Shown: one piece after another, positions 1-8,822 of the stretch
Layout: every line of letters starts with the position of its first letter
Numbering within the stretch: position 1 is the stretch's first letter
NCBI GenBank assembly: GCA_004173455.1
Contig: SECL01000005.1
Location: forward strand, 110,944 to 174,943
Source: Moraxellaceae bacterium
GTDB taxonomy: Bacteria > Pseudomonadota > Gammaproteobacteria > Pseudomonadales > Moraxellaceae
DNA length: 64,000 nt
Direction: 5' to 3'
Program-made: the position numbers and the translations under genes
The notes under the pieces: model-generated
Seen by the model: only the letters and a program-made list of their open reading frames with translations
The model's database searches: none
What the model was told of the DNA's origin: nothing

Positions 1-367
1 CCCGCACGGTATCTGCCAACCATGCACCGCCTTCAATCTTGATCATTTGCGCCCCGGCCTGCATCACCTGACGCGCTGCATCAATCGCTTCTGGCACGGT
101 GCTGTAGCTCATAAATGGTAAGTCGGCAATAATCAGCGCATGCTGGTTGCCACGCCGTACTGCACGAGTATGGTAGGCCATGTCCTGCACGGTCACTGGC
201 AAGGTAGAATCATGCCCTTGGATGGTCATGCCTAGTGAGTCACCAATTAGAATGGTATCAATCTGCGCTACTTCCATTGCCTTAGCCATGGTTGCGTCAT
301 AGCAGGTCAGACAGGAAAAGCGCGTGCCTTCCGCCTTGTATTGTTGCAACTTGCTTAGACTAATCAT
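1..367 (-). CDS. panB: 3-methyl-2-oxobutanoate hydroxymethyltransferase, PanB (partial)
   Basis: First committed enzyme of pantothenate/CoA synthesis: transfers a hydroxymethyl group from methylene-THF to ketoisovalerate, in the cytosol. Only the N-terminal 122 residues are in the window; the gene runs off the left edge. The PanB core GDSLGMTIQGHDSTLPVTV is clear, and Asp43, Asp82 and Glu112 match the Mg-binding acids of E. coli PanB. ATG at 367 is preceded by GGAG at good spacing. It lies downstream of folK and pcnB in the same direction, the order known from Acinetobacter (pcnB-folK-panB-panC), with a 145-bp gap in which I see no promoter or terminator. Confidence 0.95.
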   Translation of the reverse strand, partial: MISLSKLQQYKAEGTRFSCLTCYDATMAKAMEVAQIDTILIGDSLGMTIQGHDSTLPVTVQDMAYHTRAVRRGNQHALIIADLPFMSYSTVPEAIDAARQVMQAGAQMIKIEGGAWLADTVR

Positions 368-512
368 GAGATATTCTCCGTGGCCCGATAAGGAAATAAC
401 AGCAAACGATAGCAATACTGCGTGCGGTAACGGTGGTTTTGCTTCAGCGCATGTTTAGAACAAAACTGCTTAGAACAAAATCAGTAGTACAAATCTGTTA
501 ATACAAGGCTAC

Positions 513-1052
513 TTAAGAAATAGTGACCCAGCACGAATCCGCAATCCGGCCAATATCCGCAGTTTGCTGGGCAGCAGCAGAATCCTTGAGCAGCATCCCA
601 CCAATTTGCAACTGCGCATCCAACTCAAGCAATGGCATCACCACAAAATTACGTTGCAGGACGCCACTATGCGGAATCGTGAGTTCTGGCGTCGTTATAC
701 TGAGATCGCCAAATAACAAAATATCCAGATCCAGCGTACGTTCACCCCAGCGACGCACGCGAATACGGCCAGCCTGCTGTTCAATCTGTTGCAGCGCAAT
801 TAATAGTTCAGGGGCACTTAACGTGGTTTCAAAGGCCGCAACCGCATTGAAATAATCCGGCTGATCCTGTGGCCCCATCGGTTTGCTCAGATATAAGCCC
901 GACACCTGAACTGTGCCTGTGGCCAGTGTATTTAGCGCACAAACGGCCTGCTGCAAAATCTGTCTGGAATCGCCACTGTCATTGGACAAGTTACTGCCCA
1001 TGCCAATATAAACCCGATTCTTTGTTAACAAATGCTTTGCCACCAGACTCAT
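513..1052 (-). CDS. folK: 2-amino-4-hydroxy-6-hydroxymethyldihydropteridine diphosphokinase (HPPK)
   Basis: Pyrophosphorylates 6-hydroxymethyl-dihydropterin in folate synthesis. The 179-residue protein carries the N-terminal YIGMGSNL motif and the family signature RWGERTLDLDILL, with the Arg and paired Asp residues that bind ATP and Mg. The ATG overlaps the pcnB stop codon (ATGA), so the two genes are probably translationally coupled. The N-terminus is about 12 residues longer than most HPPKs; no better internal start with a ribosome site is visible. Length and motifs are normal and I see no alternative function. Confidence 0.93.
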   Translation of the reverse strand: MSLVAKHLLTKNRVYIGMGSNLSNDSGDSRQILQQAVCALNTLATGTVQVSGLYLSKPMGPQDQPDYFNAVAAFETTLSAPELLIALQQIEQQAGRIRVRRWGERTLDLDILLFGDLSITTPELTIPHSGVLQRNFVVMPLLELDAQLQIGGMLLKDSAAAQQTADIGRIADSCWVTIS

Positions 1053-2548
1053 TTGTTGCGACCCATTTCCACCTGAAACTGCTCGCGTGGCTTGCGACGA
1101 CGACGTGTAATGGGATGATTGGCATTTTGCACGGTTTTACCAGAGGCAATGACTGCATGATCCAGTGAATTATCAATAGAACGGGCAACCTCGGCATTTT
1201 TTGAGGCGCGCCGCCGCGCCGCTGGACGGGTCGATGCCAAATCAGGAATTGATAAAATCACCTCATCGGTATCATCGGCGCTGTTATGTGGACTATCCTC
1301 TACCACATGGCCTTCAGCAACCCGCTTACGCTTGTCACGAATCAGTTGACGATTATATTTCTGGATCGCACGTTCTTTGTCATCAGTGCTGAGTTCCTGA
1401 TAATCATGCCACCACTGCCCCATACCTTGCGTGCCGGTATCGCCTGATTGCTCACGCAAATACAGGAAATCATAAGCGGCGCGAAAACGGGCATGGGTTG
1501 CCAAGGCTGGAATCTGACGGGTTCTGGGTTCAATCAGTCGGGGCTGCATTTCCCAGACTTCGCGGATAAAGTTTTCTGAGTAACGCGGAATGGCAGTTCG
1601 TAATGCCTGCCGCCGTAGCGCATCCATGCCTGCTTGCGTACGGGCTTCTACATCTGGCAAACCTTTGTCTTTTAGAAGTTGTAGGCGTTTTAAATAAGCT
1701 TCCCACAACAATACTGCATAGAAAAATGCCGGATTAATGCTTTTGCCCTGCTTGATACGCTGGTCAGTATTGATAGCAGCGCGTTCAATAAAGGCATTGA
1801 CCTGTAACGGCACATCAGCAAATAACTGTGTCCAGATATGATGCTTGATCAGCAGCGGCAGCAGTTCGGTTAAATGCCCGGCGCTAAACATTTTCTGGCT
1901 TTCATCATACAAGCGGTGCGGCGATACTTCGCGCAGCAGCACCGTCATATCTGGCGTCAGAATATCAAGAATAGGCTGGTCAATCTTAAAGTTGAGCTTG
2001 GCCGCAAAGCGCAGTACGCGCAACATGCGAACCGGATCTTCTTCAAAACGCTGCACCGGATCACCCAGCAAACGCAGTTTTTTAGCCTGAATATCATCCA
2101 GTGCGTGGCAAAAATCCAGCAACATGTTCTTTTGTGGATGGTAATACAGCGTATTGATCGAAAAATCGCGCCGCGCATAATCCTGCTGAATCGTACCCCA
2201 GGCATTATCACGCAATACCATACCGCTGGCACTGGTTTGTGCCTGCCGTGGTGGTGCCCGAAAGGTCGCCACTTCAATCATGTCACGGCCAATAAACACG
2301 TGCGCCAGCTCAAAACGACGGCCAATAATACGGCAACGGCGGCCAAAAGTGTCGCGGATCTGGGACGGTGTGGCATTGGTGACCGCATCAAAGTCCTTGG
2401 GATGCAAGCCCAGCAGCAAATCACGGACACTTCCGCCAACAATATAAGCCTCATATCCTGCTTTGGTCAGTGTGTCGATAACTTCCACAATGGCAGGTGA
2501 CAATAAGGCAATTGATAAACCATAGTCAGACGCGCGCAAAGTTTGCAC
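1049..2548 (-). CDS. pcnB: poly(A) polymerase I
   Basis: Adds 3' poly(A) tails to RNA and so promotes decay. The class II nucleotidyltransferase head is obvious: GGSVRDLLLG, then HPKDFDAVTNAT with the catalytic Asp pair, then RRDFSINTLYY. The C-terminal third is a basic, low-complexity tail ending in RRRRKPREQF, typical of PcnB. Start choice: the frame is open upstream without ATG. A TTG at 2557 lies only 1 nt from an AGGAG, whereas GTG at 2548 lies 10 nt from the same AGGAG, so I use the GTG (499 aa). The three-residue difference does not touch any domain. Confidence 0.9.
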   Translation of the reverse strand: MQTLRASDYGLSIALLSPAIVEVIDTLTKAGYEAYIVGGSVRDLLLGLHPKDFDAVTNATPSQIRDTFGRRCRIIGRRFELAHVFIGRDMIEVATFRAPPRQAQTSASGMVLRDNAWGTIQQDYARRDFSINTLYYHPQKNMLLDFCHALDDIQAKKLRLLGDPVQRFEEDPVRMLRVLRFAAKLNFKIDQPILDILTPDMTVLLREVSPHRLYDESQKMFSAGHLTELLPLLIKHHIWTQLFADVPLQVNAFIERAAINTDQRIKQGKSINPAFFYAVLLWEAYLKRLQLLKDKGLPDVEARTQAGMDALRRQALRTAIPRYSENFIREVWEMQPRLIEPRTRQIPALATHARFRAAYDFLYLREQSGDTGTQGMGQWWHDYQELSTDDKERAIQKYNRQLIRDKRKRVAEGHVVEDSPHNSADDTDEVILSIPDLASTRPAARRRASKNAEVARSIDNSLDHAVIASGKTVQNANHPITRRRRKPREQFQVEMGRNK

Positions 2549-2711
2549 AGATGGCAAGCTCCTAAAGGCAAATACAGCAAATAATAGTGCGGCTGATAAT
2601 AGCCTGTTGCCCGGTAATGAGCAATTATGCTTAAGTTTTTTTTCTTAACCGTCCAGCATTGGCCAGCATTACAGCGGCATAAATGCAGGGTAAATGCCTA
2701 CTCAAGTCCGA

Positions 2712-3209
2712 CTAGTTCAGGCGAATCCGGTCACGGTTCTTTTCAAGCGTAGCGGAGCCAATTCCTTTGACCGCCAATAGGTCTTCTGGCTGTTTGAATT
2801 TGCCGTTTTGTTGCCGATATTCCACAATAGCACGTGCTTTGGCGGGGCCAACGCCCACCAGCGTATTACTCAGGCTGGTTTCATCGGCGCTATTGATATT
2901 GACTGGCGTACTATTTTTTTGTGAAGCTGCTTTTTTGCCAGTTGCCGCCTGTGTACTGGCCGCAGGATTTTTAATTGCGTTGCTGTTTTTTGCAGGGCTG
3001 GGTGTCGATTGGTGAGTGTTAGTGCGCTGCTGTACCAAGCTTTGGTCATGGAGTTGTTGCTGACGTGCATAGTCATCAAAACTGGTGTGCAATTCACGTG
3101 GCGGATCGGCCTGCGCTGGACTGGTCATGATTAACAAACCCAGCAATAAACCCAGTAGCGTAAACAGGTTCGCCCAGTTATGGTTTGGTTTATAAAATTT
3201 CTTGTTCAT
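2712..3209 (-). CDS. ComEA-like helix-hairpin-helix protein, secreted
   Basis: 165 residues. An N-terminal signal peptide or anchor (NLFTLLGLLLGLLIM, then SPAQA) is followed by a polar Gln/Asn/Ser/Thr-rich linker. The C-terminal 60 residues form a ComEA-type double helix-hairpin-helix: VNINSADETSL, VGVGPAKARAIVEYR, then VKGIGSATLEKNR. ComEA proteins bind incoming dsDNA in the periplasm during natural transformation; that role here is inference from the family, although the window also has type IV pilus genes. The start at 3209 is chosen because AAGGA lies about 11 nt upstream and it places the signal peptide correctly; an upstream in-frame ATG at 3263 lacks a ribosome site. Confidence 0.85.
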   Translation of the reverse strand: MNKKFYKPNHNWANLFTLLGLLLGLLIMTSPAQADPPRELHTSFDDYARQQQLHDQSLVQQRTNTHQSTPSPAKNSNAIKNPAASTQAATGKKAASQKNSTPVNINSADETSLSNTLVGVGPAKARAIVEYRQQNGKFKQPEDLLAVKGIGSATLEKNRDRIRLN

Positions 3210-3423
3210 CACGATTGATTTCCTTTTGTTTTGAGGACTTGTTGTTGAAAAATTAAAAAACAACCAGTAAAGCCAGTCTTATAAATAGTTTGGCATTTGA
3301 AGTCCACTCCTACTTAGCCTCCTCTAAGTTTTTTAAAGTTCGTTAGAAAAAGTATTTAATTCACCGTACTATTACGGCAGTTTCTTCTTGCACATTAAAA
3401 ACTAATTTCTCAGGAATGGGTCT

Positions 3424-6165
3424 ATGACAATTTCACGCAATCAAATACAAAAAAATGCCCGTAAATTTAGTAAAAGTTGGCAAGATATTAGTAGTGAAAA
3501 AGCCGAGTCACAAACTTTCTGGAATGAATTTTTTGATGTATTTGGGGTTAACCGTAGGCTAGTGGGTATATTTGAAGCCAAAGTGACCAAAGCTAGCGGC
3601 TATCAAGGGTTTATTGATGTGTTTTGGCCGGGTAAGCTGCTATGTGAGCAAAAAAGTCGTGGGCAAGATTTAGACAAAGCTTTTAGCCAAGCTGTCGCTT
3701 ATTTGGAAGCCACTGCAAAAGTGGATGTGAGCCAGTTGCCACGCTATGTCATTGTCTGTGACTTTGAATATTTGCGCTTGTACGACTTAGAAAATCAGAA
3801 CAAAACCCAAGACGCTTATACTCAAATTTTAGTGGCTGATCTAGCCGATAATATTCATCTATTCAACTTTATTCATGATCAAGTTACCCAAATTAGAAAA
3901 GCCGATGAAGCGGCAAATATTGAAGCCGCCGAGAGAATGGGCAAGCTGCACGACCAGCTTAAAGCCATTGGGTATACAGGCCACGCCCTCGAAGTCATTT
4001 TGATTCGCTTGCTGTTTTGTATGTTTGCAGAAGATTCCGGCATTTTTGCAAAGTATCAGTTTAGAGAGTTTATTGAGCAAAAGACCCGACCCGATGGTTC
4101 AGACTTAGCCGCACAACTATCACAGCTATTTTATGTTCTTAACCAACCTTATGAACAACGGCTTAAAAACCTGGATAAAGACTTAGCGGATTTTGTCTAT
4201 ATCAACGGGCAACTGTTTGCCGAGCTTCTTCCCCCTGCATCGTTTGATGAGGACATGCGCTTATTGCTGCTTGAGTCTTGTGCAACCGACTGGACAAAAA
4301 TATCACCAGAGATATTCGGGGCATTGTTCCAGTCTGTCATGAATCCGGCAGAGCGCAGAGCTTTAGGCGCGCATTACACCAGTGAGGACAATATCTTAAA
4401 AGTGATTAACTCACTGTTTATGGATGAATTACGCGCTGAGTTTCAGGAGATTCAAAAGAAAGGCCGTGGCAAAGCTCGAACCGCAGCTCTAGATACTTTT
4501 CACGACAAGCTGTCCAACCTCGACTTTTTAGATCCTGCTTGCGGCTGTGGTAATTTTTTGATTGTGGCGTATCGTGAGTTACGTTTGCTTGAGCTGGATG
4601 TGATTGAAACTATTTATAAAAAAGACCAGTTGCTGGATGTATCTACCATTGTGCGTTGTAATATCGGTCAGTTTCATGGGATTGAGATTGATGAGTTTCC
4701 GGTACAGATTGCGCGTGTGGCCATGTGGCTGGTAGATCATCAAATGAATATGCTGGTATCACAGCATTACGGCACAAACTTTGCGCGTATTCCTCTCAAA
4801 ATTGCCGCAGATATTCAGCATGCCAATGCCTTGGAAGCCTACTGGCCAGCAGTTGATTATATTTTTGGAAATCCGCCTTTTATTGGTGCAAAACTCATTA
4901 CCAGAGAGCAGCGGCAGAGCTTCGATATTGTAATGTCAGTTTTACCAAAATCAGGGACACTAGATTTTGTAACGGCTTGGTATATTAAAGCAGCACTTTT
5001 GATGCAAGAAAATCCAGAAGTGAAAACAGCTTTCGTATCAACCAACTCAATCACTCAAGGTGAACAAGTACCTATTCTATGGTCACATTTATTTAATCAA
5101 GGTGTTTTTATTAACTTTGCTCACCGTACATTTCAATGGCAAAGTCCTGCTAAAGGCAAAGCTGCGGTGCATTGTGTAATTGTTGGATTTTCTTTGAGAA
5201 ATAATAGTAATAAAGTGATTTTTGATTATCCTGATATTAAGGGTACACCTGTTCTGATTGAAGCAAAAAACATTAATCCATATTTGGTTGATGCAGAAAA
5301 CACGCTGATTGAAAGTAGAAAAATTCCCCTCTCCTCTACCAATTCGATTATACGCGGTAGTATTCCTTATGATGATGGTCACTTAACTTTGACATTTGAT
5401 GAGTTCAATCAATTTAGTGAAAATTATCCAAGCGATGTTAGTTTAATAAGAAAATATGGTGCAGCAAGAGAAATGCTTTCAAATCAGTGGCGGTACTGTA
5501 TTTGGTTGCATGATATACCACCACACTTATACTCAAAAAATAAATTTATTATGCAAAGAGTGGCACAAACAAAACAATTTAGAGAGTCGCCTAAAGCAGG
5601 ACAATCTGTGAAAAGTAAAGCAAATACCCCTGCATTATTTGGAGATATTAGGCAACCGATTACAAATTATTTAATGTTCCCTCGGGTATCTTCTGAACGC
5701 AGAATATACTTACCAATTGCCTATTTTGAGCCATCCGTTATATTGGGAGATTCAGCTTACGGCTTACCAAACGCTACTTTATATGAATTTGGTGTCATGA
5801 CTTCAATCATGCATAATGCATGGATGCGTACAACGTGTGGGCGCTTGAAAAATGATTACCGTTATTCTGGAAGCATTGTTTATAACAACTTCCCGTGGCC
5901 GCTTAATCCAACTGACAAACAAAAATCTGCCATTGAACTAGCAGCCCAAGCAGTCCGTGATGCACGCGCAAAATATCCAGACAGTTCGCTAGCGGATTTG
6001 TATGATCCATTGCTGATGCCAGCCGATTTGCTCAAAGCCCATAAAACCGTAGATAAAGCGGTAGATGCAGCTTACGGTCAAACCAAGTTTGCGACAGAAG
6101 CAGAGCGAGTGGCATTTTTATTTGAAATGTACGAAAAGTTGGCTGGTGAATCATCATCGGTCTAA
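3424..6165 (+). CDS. MmeI-like (Type IIL/IIG) restriction endonuclease-methyltransferase
   Basis: Single-chain restriction-modification enzyme, 913 aa. The N-terminal nuclease motif is intact: Asp65, then Glu75-Gln-Lys77 (D-x9-ExK, as in MmeI). A helical spacer precedes a gamma-class N6-adenine methyltransferase: motif I DPACGCGNF at 370-378 and motif IV NPPF at 483-486. The target recognition region follows (about 600-830) and then a short C-terminal helix region. In this family one polypeptide methylates one strand and cuts about 20 nt from the site, so no partner subunit is expected and none is adjacent. It is a lone AT-richer gene between comEA and mazG with its own terminator, consistent with horizontal gain. 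The recognition sequence cannot be told from sequence alone. ATG at 3424 follows AGGAATGGG. Confidence 0.88.
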   Translation: MTISRNQIQKNARKFSKSWQDISSEKAESQTFWNEFFDVFGVNRRLVGIFEAKVTKASGYQGFIDVFWPGKLLCEQKSRGQDLDKAFSQAVAYLEATAKVDVSQLPRYVIVCDFEYLRLYDLENQNKTQDAYTQILVADLADNIHLFNFIHDQVTQIRKADEAANIEAAERMGKLHDQLKAIGYTGHALEVILIRLLFCMFAEDSGIFAKYQFREFIEQKTRPDGSDLAAQLSQLFYVLNQPYEQRLKNLDKDLADFVYINGQLFAELLPPASFDEDMRLLLLESCATDWTKISPEIFGALFQSVMNPAERRALGAHYTSEDNILKVINSLFMDELRAEFQEIQKKGRGKARTAALDTFHDKLSNLDFLDPACGCGNFLIVAYRELRLLELDVIETIYKKDQLLDVSTIVRCNIGQFHGIEIDEFPVQIARVAMWLVDHQMNMLVSQHYGTNFARIPLKIAADIQHANALEAYWPAVDYIFGNPPFIGAKLITREQRQSFDIVMSVLPKSGTLDFVTAWYIKAALLMQENPEVKTAFVSTNSITQGEQVPILWSHLFNQGVFINFAHRTFQWQSPAKGKAAVHCVIVGFSLRNNSNKVIFDYPDIKGTPVLIEAKNINPYLVDAENTLIESRKIPLSSTNSIIRGSIPYDDGHLTLTFDEFNQFSENYPSDVSLIRKYGAAREMLSNQWRYCIWLHDIPPHLYSKNKFIMQRVAQTKQFRESPKAGQSVKSKANTPALFGDIRQPITNYLMFPRVSSERRIYLPIAYFEPSVILGDSAYGLPNATLYEFGVMTSIMHNAWMRTTCGRLKNDYRYSGSIVYNNFPWPLNPTDKQKSAIELAAQAVRDARAKYPDSSLADLYDPLLMPADLLKAHKTVDKAVDAAYGQTKFATEAERVAFLFEMYEKLAGESSSV

Positions 6166-6206
6166 AAAGCCATTAATTCACTTTTAAGCTCAAAAAAACC
6201 AAATGT

Positions 6207-6246
6207 AATAAAGTCCAAGTCTAAAAAATCAGACTTGGGCTTTATT
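6207..6246. terminator. bidirectional rho-independent terminator
   Basis: A 16-bp stem (6207-6222 with 6231-6246) containing one G-T wobble encloses an A-rich 8-nt loop. It is placed between two convergent genes, the MmeI-like enzyme (+) and mazG (-), and can serve both; A/T tracts flank the stem. Confidence 0.8.
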
Positions 6247-6252
6247 ACTGGC

Positions 6253-7065
6253 TTATTTTTTCAAATAAATTTTGGCCTGCTCCCACAACACATCCATTTC
6301 CTGCAAATTGCTTTTCTCAGGCGTTTTGCCCTGTGCCGCCAGTTGGTCTTCAATATAGGCAAAGCGCTGGCGAAACTTAGTTACCGTGCCCAGTAAAGCC
6401 ATTTCACTTTGAATATTCAGCTTGCGTGCTACATTGATCAGGGCAAAAAAGCAGTCGCCCAGTTCATCTTCGATTTGTGCCGCTTGCTGGCTCTCAATGG
6501 CCTGCTCCAGCTCCGCCAGTTCTTCATTTAACTTATCTTTGGCACCCTGAATATCTGGCCAGTCAAAGCCCAGTTTGGCTGCCTGTTTTTGCAAGTCCTG
6601 TGCCTGCATCAGTGCTGGCCCCGGCTTGACTTCATCCAGACGGCGGCGACTGCTTTTGCCCTGATCAACCCGTTCGCTTTGTTTGACCTGTTCCCAGAGC
6701 TGATTAACCTCTGTCTGGCTGCTTGCACTGGCCTCGCCAAACACATGCGGATGGCGGCGAATCAGCTTGTGTGCTAGACCATTCACCACATCATGGAAGT
6801 CAAAAGTCTGATCTTTACCAAACTGATCATTGCTAAAATCAGGCTCACTAAACATTTGCGACTGAAATATCACCTGTAGCAGCAGATCACCCAACTCATC
6901 CCGAATATTGGCATGGTTGCCAGATTGAATGGCTGCTTCCACTTCATAGGCTTCCTCAATGGCATAGCGAGTCAGGCTCTGGGGCGTTTGCGCTTTGTCC
7001 CATGGGCATTCATTACGTAAGCGCTGCATGATCTGCAATAGGTCATCAATCTGATAGGTGGTCAT
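6253..7065 (-). CDS. mazG: nucleoside triphosphate pyrophosphohydrolase MazG
   Basis: Hydrolyses NTPs to NMP and PPi; in E. coli it lowers ppGpp and limits toxin effects. 270 aa with the typical tandem MazG architecture: N-terminal domain with ECPWD and IEEAYE followed by RDELGDLLLQ, and a second domain with EELAELEQA followed by EDELGDCFFALINVARK; both carry the EExxE...ExxD metal-binding pattern. Lies upstream of relA in the same direction, as in Acinetobacter, although here two secreted-protein genes on the other strand separate them. Start at 7065 has only a weak purine-rich upstream stretch. Confidence 0.93.
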   Translation of the reverse strand: MTTYQIDDLLQIMQRLRNECPWDKAQTPQSLTRYAIEEAYEVEAAIQSGNHANIRDELGDLLLQVIFQSQMFSEPDFSNDQFGKDQTFDFHDVVNGLAHKLIRRHPHVFGEASASSQTEVNQLWEQVKQSERVDQGKSSRRRLDEVKPGPALMQAQDLQKQAAKLGFDWPDIQGAKDKLNEELAELEQAIESQQAAQIEDELGDCFFALINVARKLNIQSEMALLGTVTKFRQRFAYIEDQLAAQGKTPEKSNLQEMDVLWEQAKIYLKK

Positions 7066-7167
7066 GCTCTGTCTTAAAGTCGTTAAAGGGCTGGCGCATT
7101 AAACACAAAAATACTGAGTTGACACAACTATCAGATGAATTGAGCAGTAAATGGATTGACCTTGCAA

Positions 7168-7195
7168 AATAGTTTCAATAGATTACAAAATATAA
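7168..7195 (+). promoter_or_regulatory. possible promoter of the first secreted paralogue
   Basis: A perfect TATAAT at 7190-7195 sits 33 nt upstream of the ATG at 7229. The -35 region (around 7168-7173) is poor. Only the -10 box is convincing. Confidence 0.35.
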
Positions 7196-7228
7196 TGTAA
7201 TTTCCATAAATCATACAAGGAGCGCCTT

Positions 7229-7768
7229 ATGCGTTTAGCATTACTTGCACTGACTTTAGGGCTGGGTGTTTCTACTGCACAGGCCGGCATTTTTGACACC
7301 CTTAACGCTGTGAGCCAAATTGCCGCCAATGTCAGCAACTCGGGCAAAGTCGTCACCAATAATACGCCAGCGACTGCTACGACCCCAACGAACAATAGCG
7401 TAGTAACCACGCCCATAGCCACCAGCACCCTGTCCCAAATGGACTGTCCTGCGCTGGAAATCGCTGCCCTCAGCAGTACCCGCGAGCTAGAATTGGTCAA
7501 GGCTAATATCGAGCAGATTGATAGCCTGAACAATAATGCCCAGTATCAGCAGCAAAAAGCAGCCAGTAGTGCGATTGGTGCTTTGGGAAGTTTACTGGCC
7601 AGTAAAGGCGGCAAAACCGGAGAATACGCACAGGTTGCCCAGCAACTTGGCGGAGCAAGTGCGACATCCCCCGATATGGATCTGGATACCCAACTGGCAC
7701 TGGGCAAAAAATATATGAGTGATCTGGATAATATCCGCATTTATCAAAAACATAAAAAATGTTCGTGA
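7229..7768 (+). CDS. hypothetical secreted protein, paralogue 1
   Basis: 179 aa of unknown function. A short signal peptide (LALLALTLGLGV, cleavage after AQA) precedes GIFDTLNAVSQIA, a Thr/Asn-rich variable linker, then a conserved module from MDCPALEI to the C-terminal YQKHKKCS. The core contains a probable coiled helix (RELELVKANIEQIDSL) and a Gly-rich turn (GALGSLLASKGGKTGEY). Two cysteines, one in MDCP and one near the C-terminus, could form a disulfide in the periplasm. The gene at 8083 encodes the same architecture, so this is a tandem duplication. AAGGAG lies at proper distance from the ATG. I recognise no catalytic motif. Confidence 0.8.
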   Translation: MRLALLALTLGLGVSTAQAGIFDTLNAVSQIAANVSNSGKVVTNNTPATATTPTNNSVVTTPIATSTLSQMDCPALEIAALSSTRELELVKANIEQIDSLNNNAQYQQQKAASSAIGALGSLLASKGGKTGEYAQVAQQLGGASATSPDMDLDTQLALGKKYMSDLDNIRIYQKHKKCS

Positions 7769-8082
7769 TGGTTTAAGATTAATGCTATTTAACTGCATTG
7801 CTGCCTAACCGCAGTGTGAGTTGACCTTATGCTGCTGACTGTATTGTTGTCTCAAATCGGTCACAGCGTAGCGTCAGCACAATGCGAATATGTGGCAGAT
7901 TTTAAATCATTTAATTTTATTACTATCCAGCCTGCCAGTTTTTAGTTTAACTTCACCAAAAAATCAATTTTTGCTTTAATTTCAAAATATTATTGACAAT
8001 AAATTTTAATTTATATCTAATCGCCGCGCCTCGGCCAATATAACGATCCGGTCAAGGTAGAATATTTATAAAGGTGAATTTT
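7769..8082. other. intergenic region between secreted paralogues
   Basis: Holds no gene that I can support. Contains the promoter at 7993-8021 and no obvious terminator for the upstream gene, so read-through from the first paralogue into the second is possible. Confidence 0.5.
7993..8021 (+). promoter_or_regulatory. sigma-70 promoter of second secreted paralogue
   Basis: Consensus -35 TTGACA (7993-7998), a 17-nt AT-rich spacer, and TCTAAT (8016-8021), one mismatch from the -10 consensus. The start codon follows about 60 nt downstream. This is the best promoter match I found in the window. Confidence 0.6.
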
Positions 8083-8601
8083 ATGTTACGTCAATTATTA
8101 ATTGCTTCAGCCCTTGCTGCCAGTCTGCCTGCTTATGCAGGTTTGTTTGATACCCTCAACGCGGTGAGTCAGGTGGCTGCTTCTGCTACTGGAAAAACCA
8201 CCAATACCACACCATCTGCCGAAACCAGGCAGTATGATGTGACTCCTATGCCAACAGATACTGTGGCTGTTATGGATTGCCCCACACTGGAAATTACGAC
8301 ATTAAGTACCAAGCGTGAGCTGGATACGGTTAAAGCCAATTTGCAACAGATCGATGCACTCAGCAAAGATGCCAATTACCAGCAACAAAAGAAAGTAAGC
8401 GGCACTATTGGGGCTTTGGGCGGATTGCTGGCTGGCAAAGGCGGCAAAACTGGTGAATATGCACAAGCGGCTCAGCAGCTTGGCGGTAATGGTGAAGTTG
8501 CAGACAGCATGAATCCTGATCTTCAATTGGCACTGGCTAAAAAATACAATACCGATCTTGAAACTATCAAGGTATATCAAAAACATAAAAAATGTAAATA
8601 A
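8083..8601 (+). CDS. hypothetical secreted protein, paralogue 2
   Basis: 172 aa, same layout as the product of 7229-7768: signal peptide (LLIASALAASLPAYA), GLFDTLNAVSQVA, variable Thr-rich linker, MDCPTLEI, a helical RELDTVKANLQQIDAL segment, GALGGLLAGKGGKTGEY, and C-terminal YQKHKKCK with the paired cysteines. The ends are near identical between the two while the linker and the segment after AQQLGG differ. Start: a GTG at 8074 is in frame, but AAAGGTG overlaps it and sits 6 nt before the ATG at 8083, so the ATG is used. Has its own strong promoter and a terminator. Function unknown. Confidence 0.8.
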   Translation: MLRQLLIASALAASLPAYAGLFDTLNAVSQVAASATGKTTNTTPSAETRQYDVTPMPTDTVAVMDCPTLEITTLSTKRELDTVKANLQQIDALSKDANYQQQKKVSGTIGALGGLLAGKGGKTGEYAQAAQQLGGNGEVADSMNPDLQLALAKKYNTDLETIKVYQKHKKCK

Positions 8602-8619
8602 TATAAAAGCTTAATTGAA

Positions 8620-8650
8620 AAAATAGCGCAGATATTGCGCTATTTTTTTT
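8620..8650. terminator. rho-independent terminator
   Basis: A 10-bp stem (8620-8629 with 8637-8646), GC core AGCGC, loop of 7 nt, followed by a T-run to 8650. Ends the secreted-paralogue unit; an A-run on the other side lets it also act on relA transcription from the minus strand. Confidence 0.85.
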
Positions 8651-8822
8651 GAATTGCATTTAATTTTTGTAGGTATAACTTCCCGAATCAGAGATGCTGA
8701 GCCTATGTGATGAAGCAGGTTTTATTGAATTAATCCCAATCTATCATGCTGCTGATCAATGCAAAGTTATCCATAAGCCACCACCAACCAGGCTGATTTT
8801 TATACAAAATGAGCAAAGTAGC

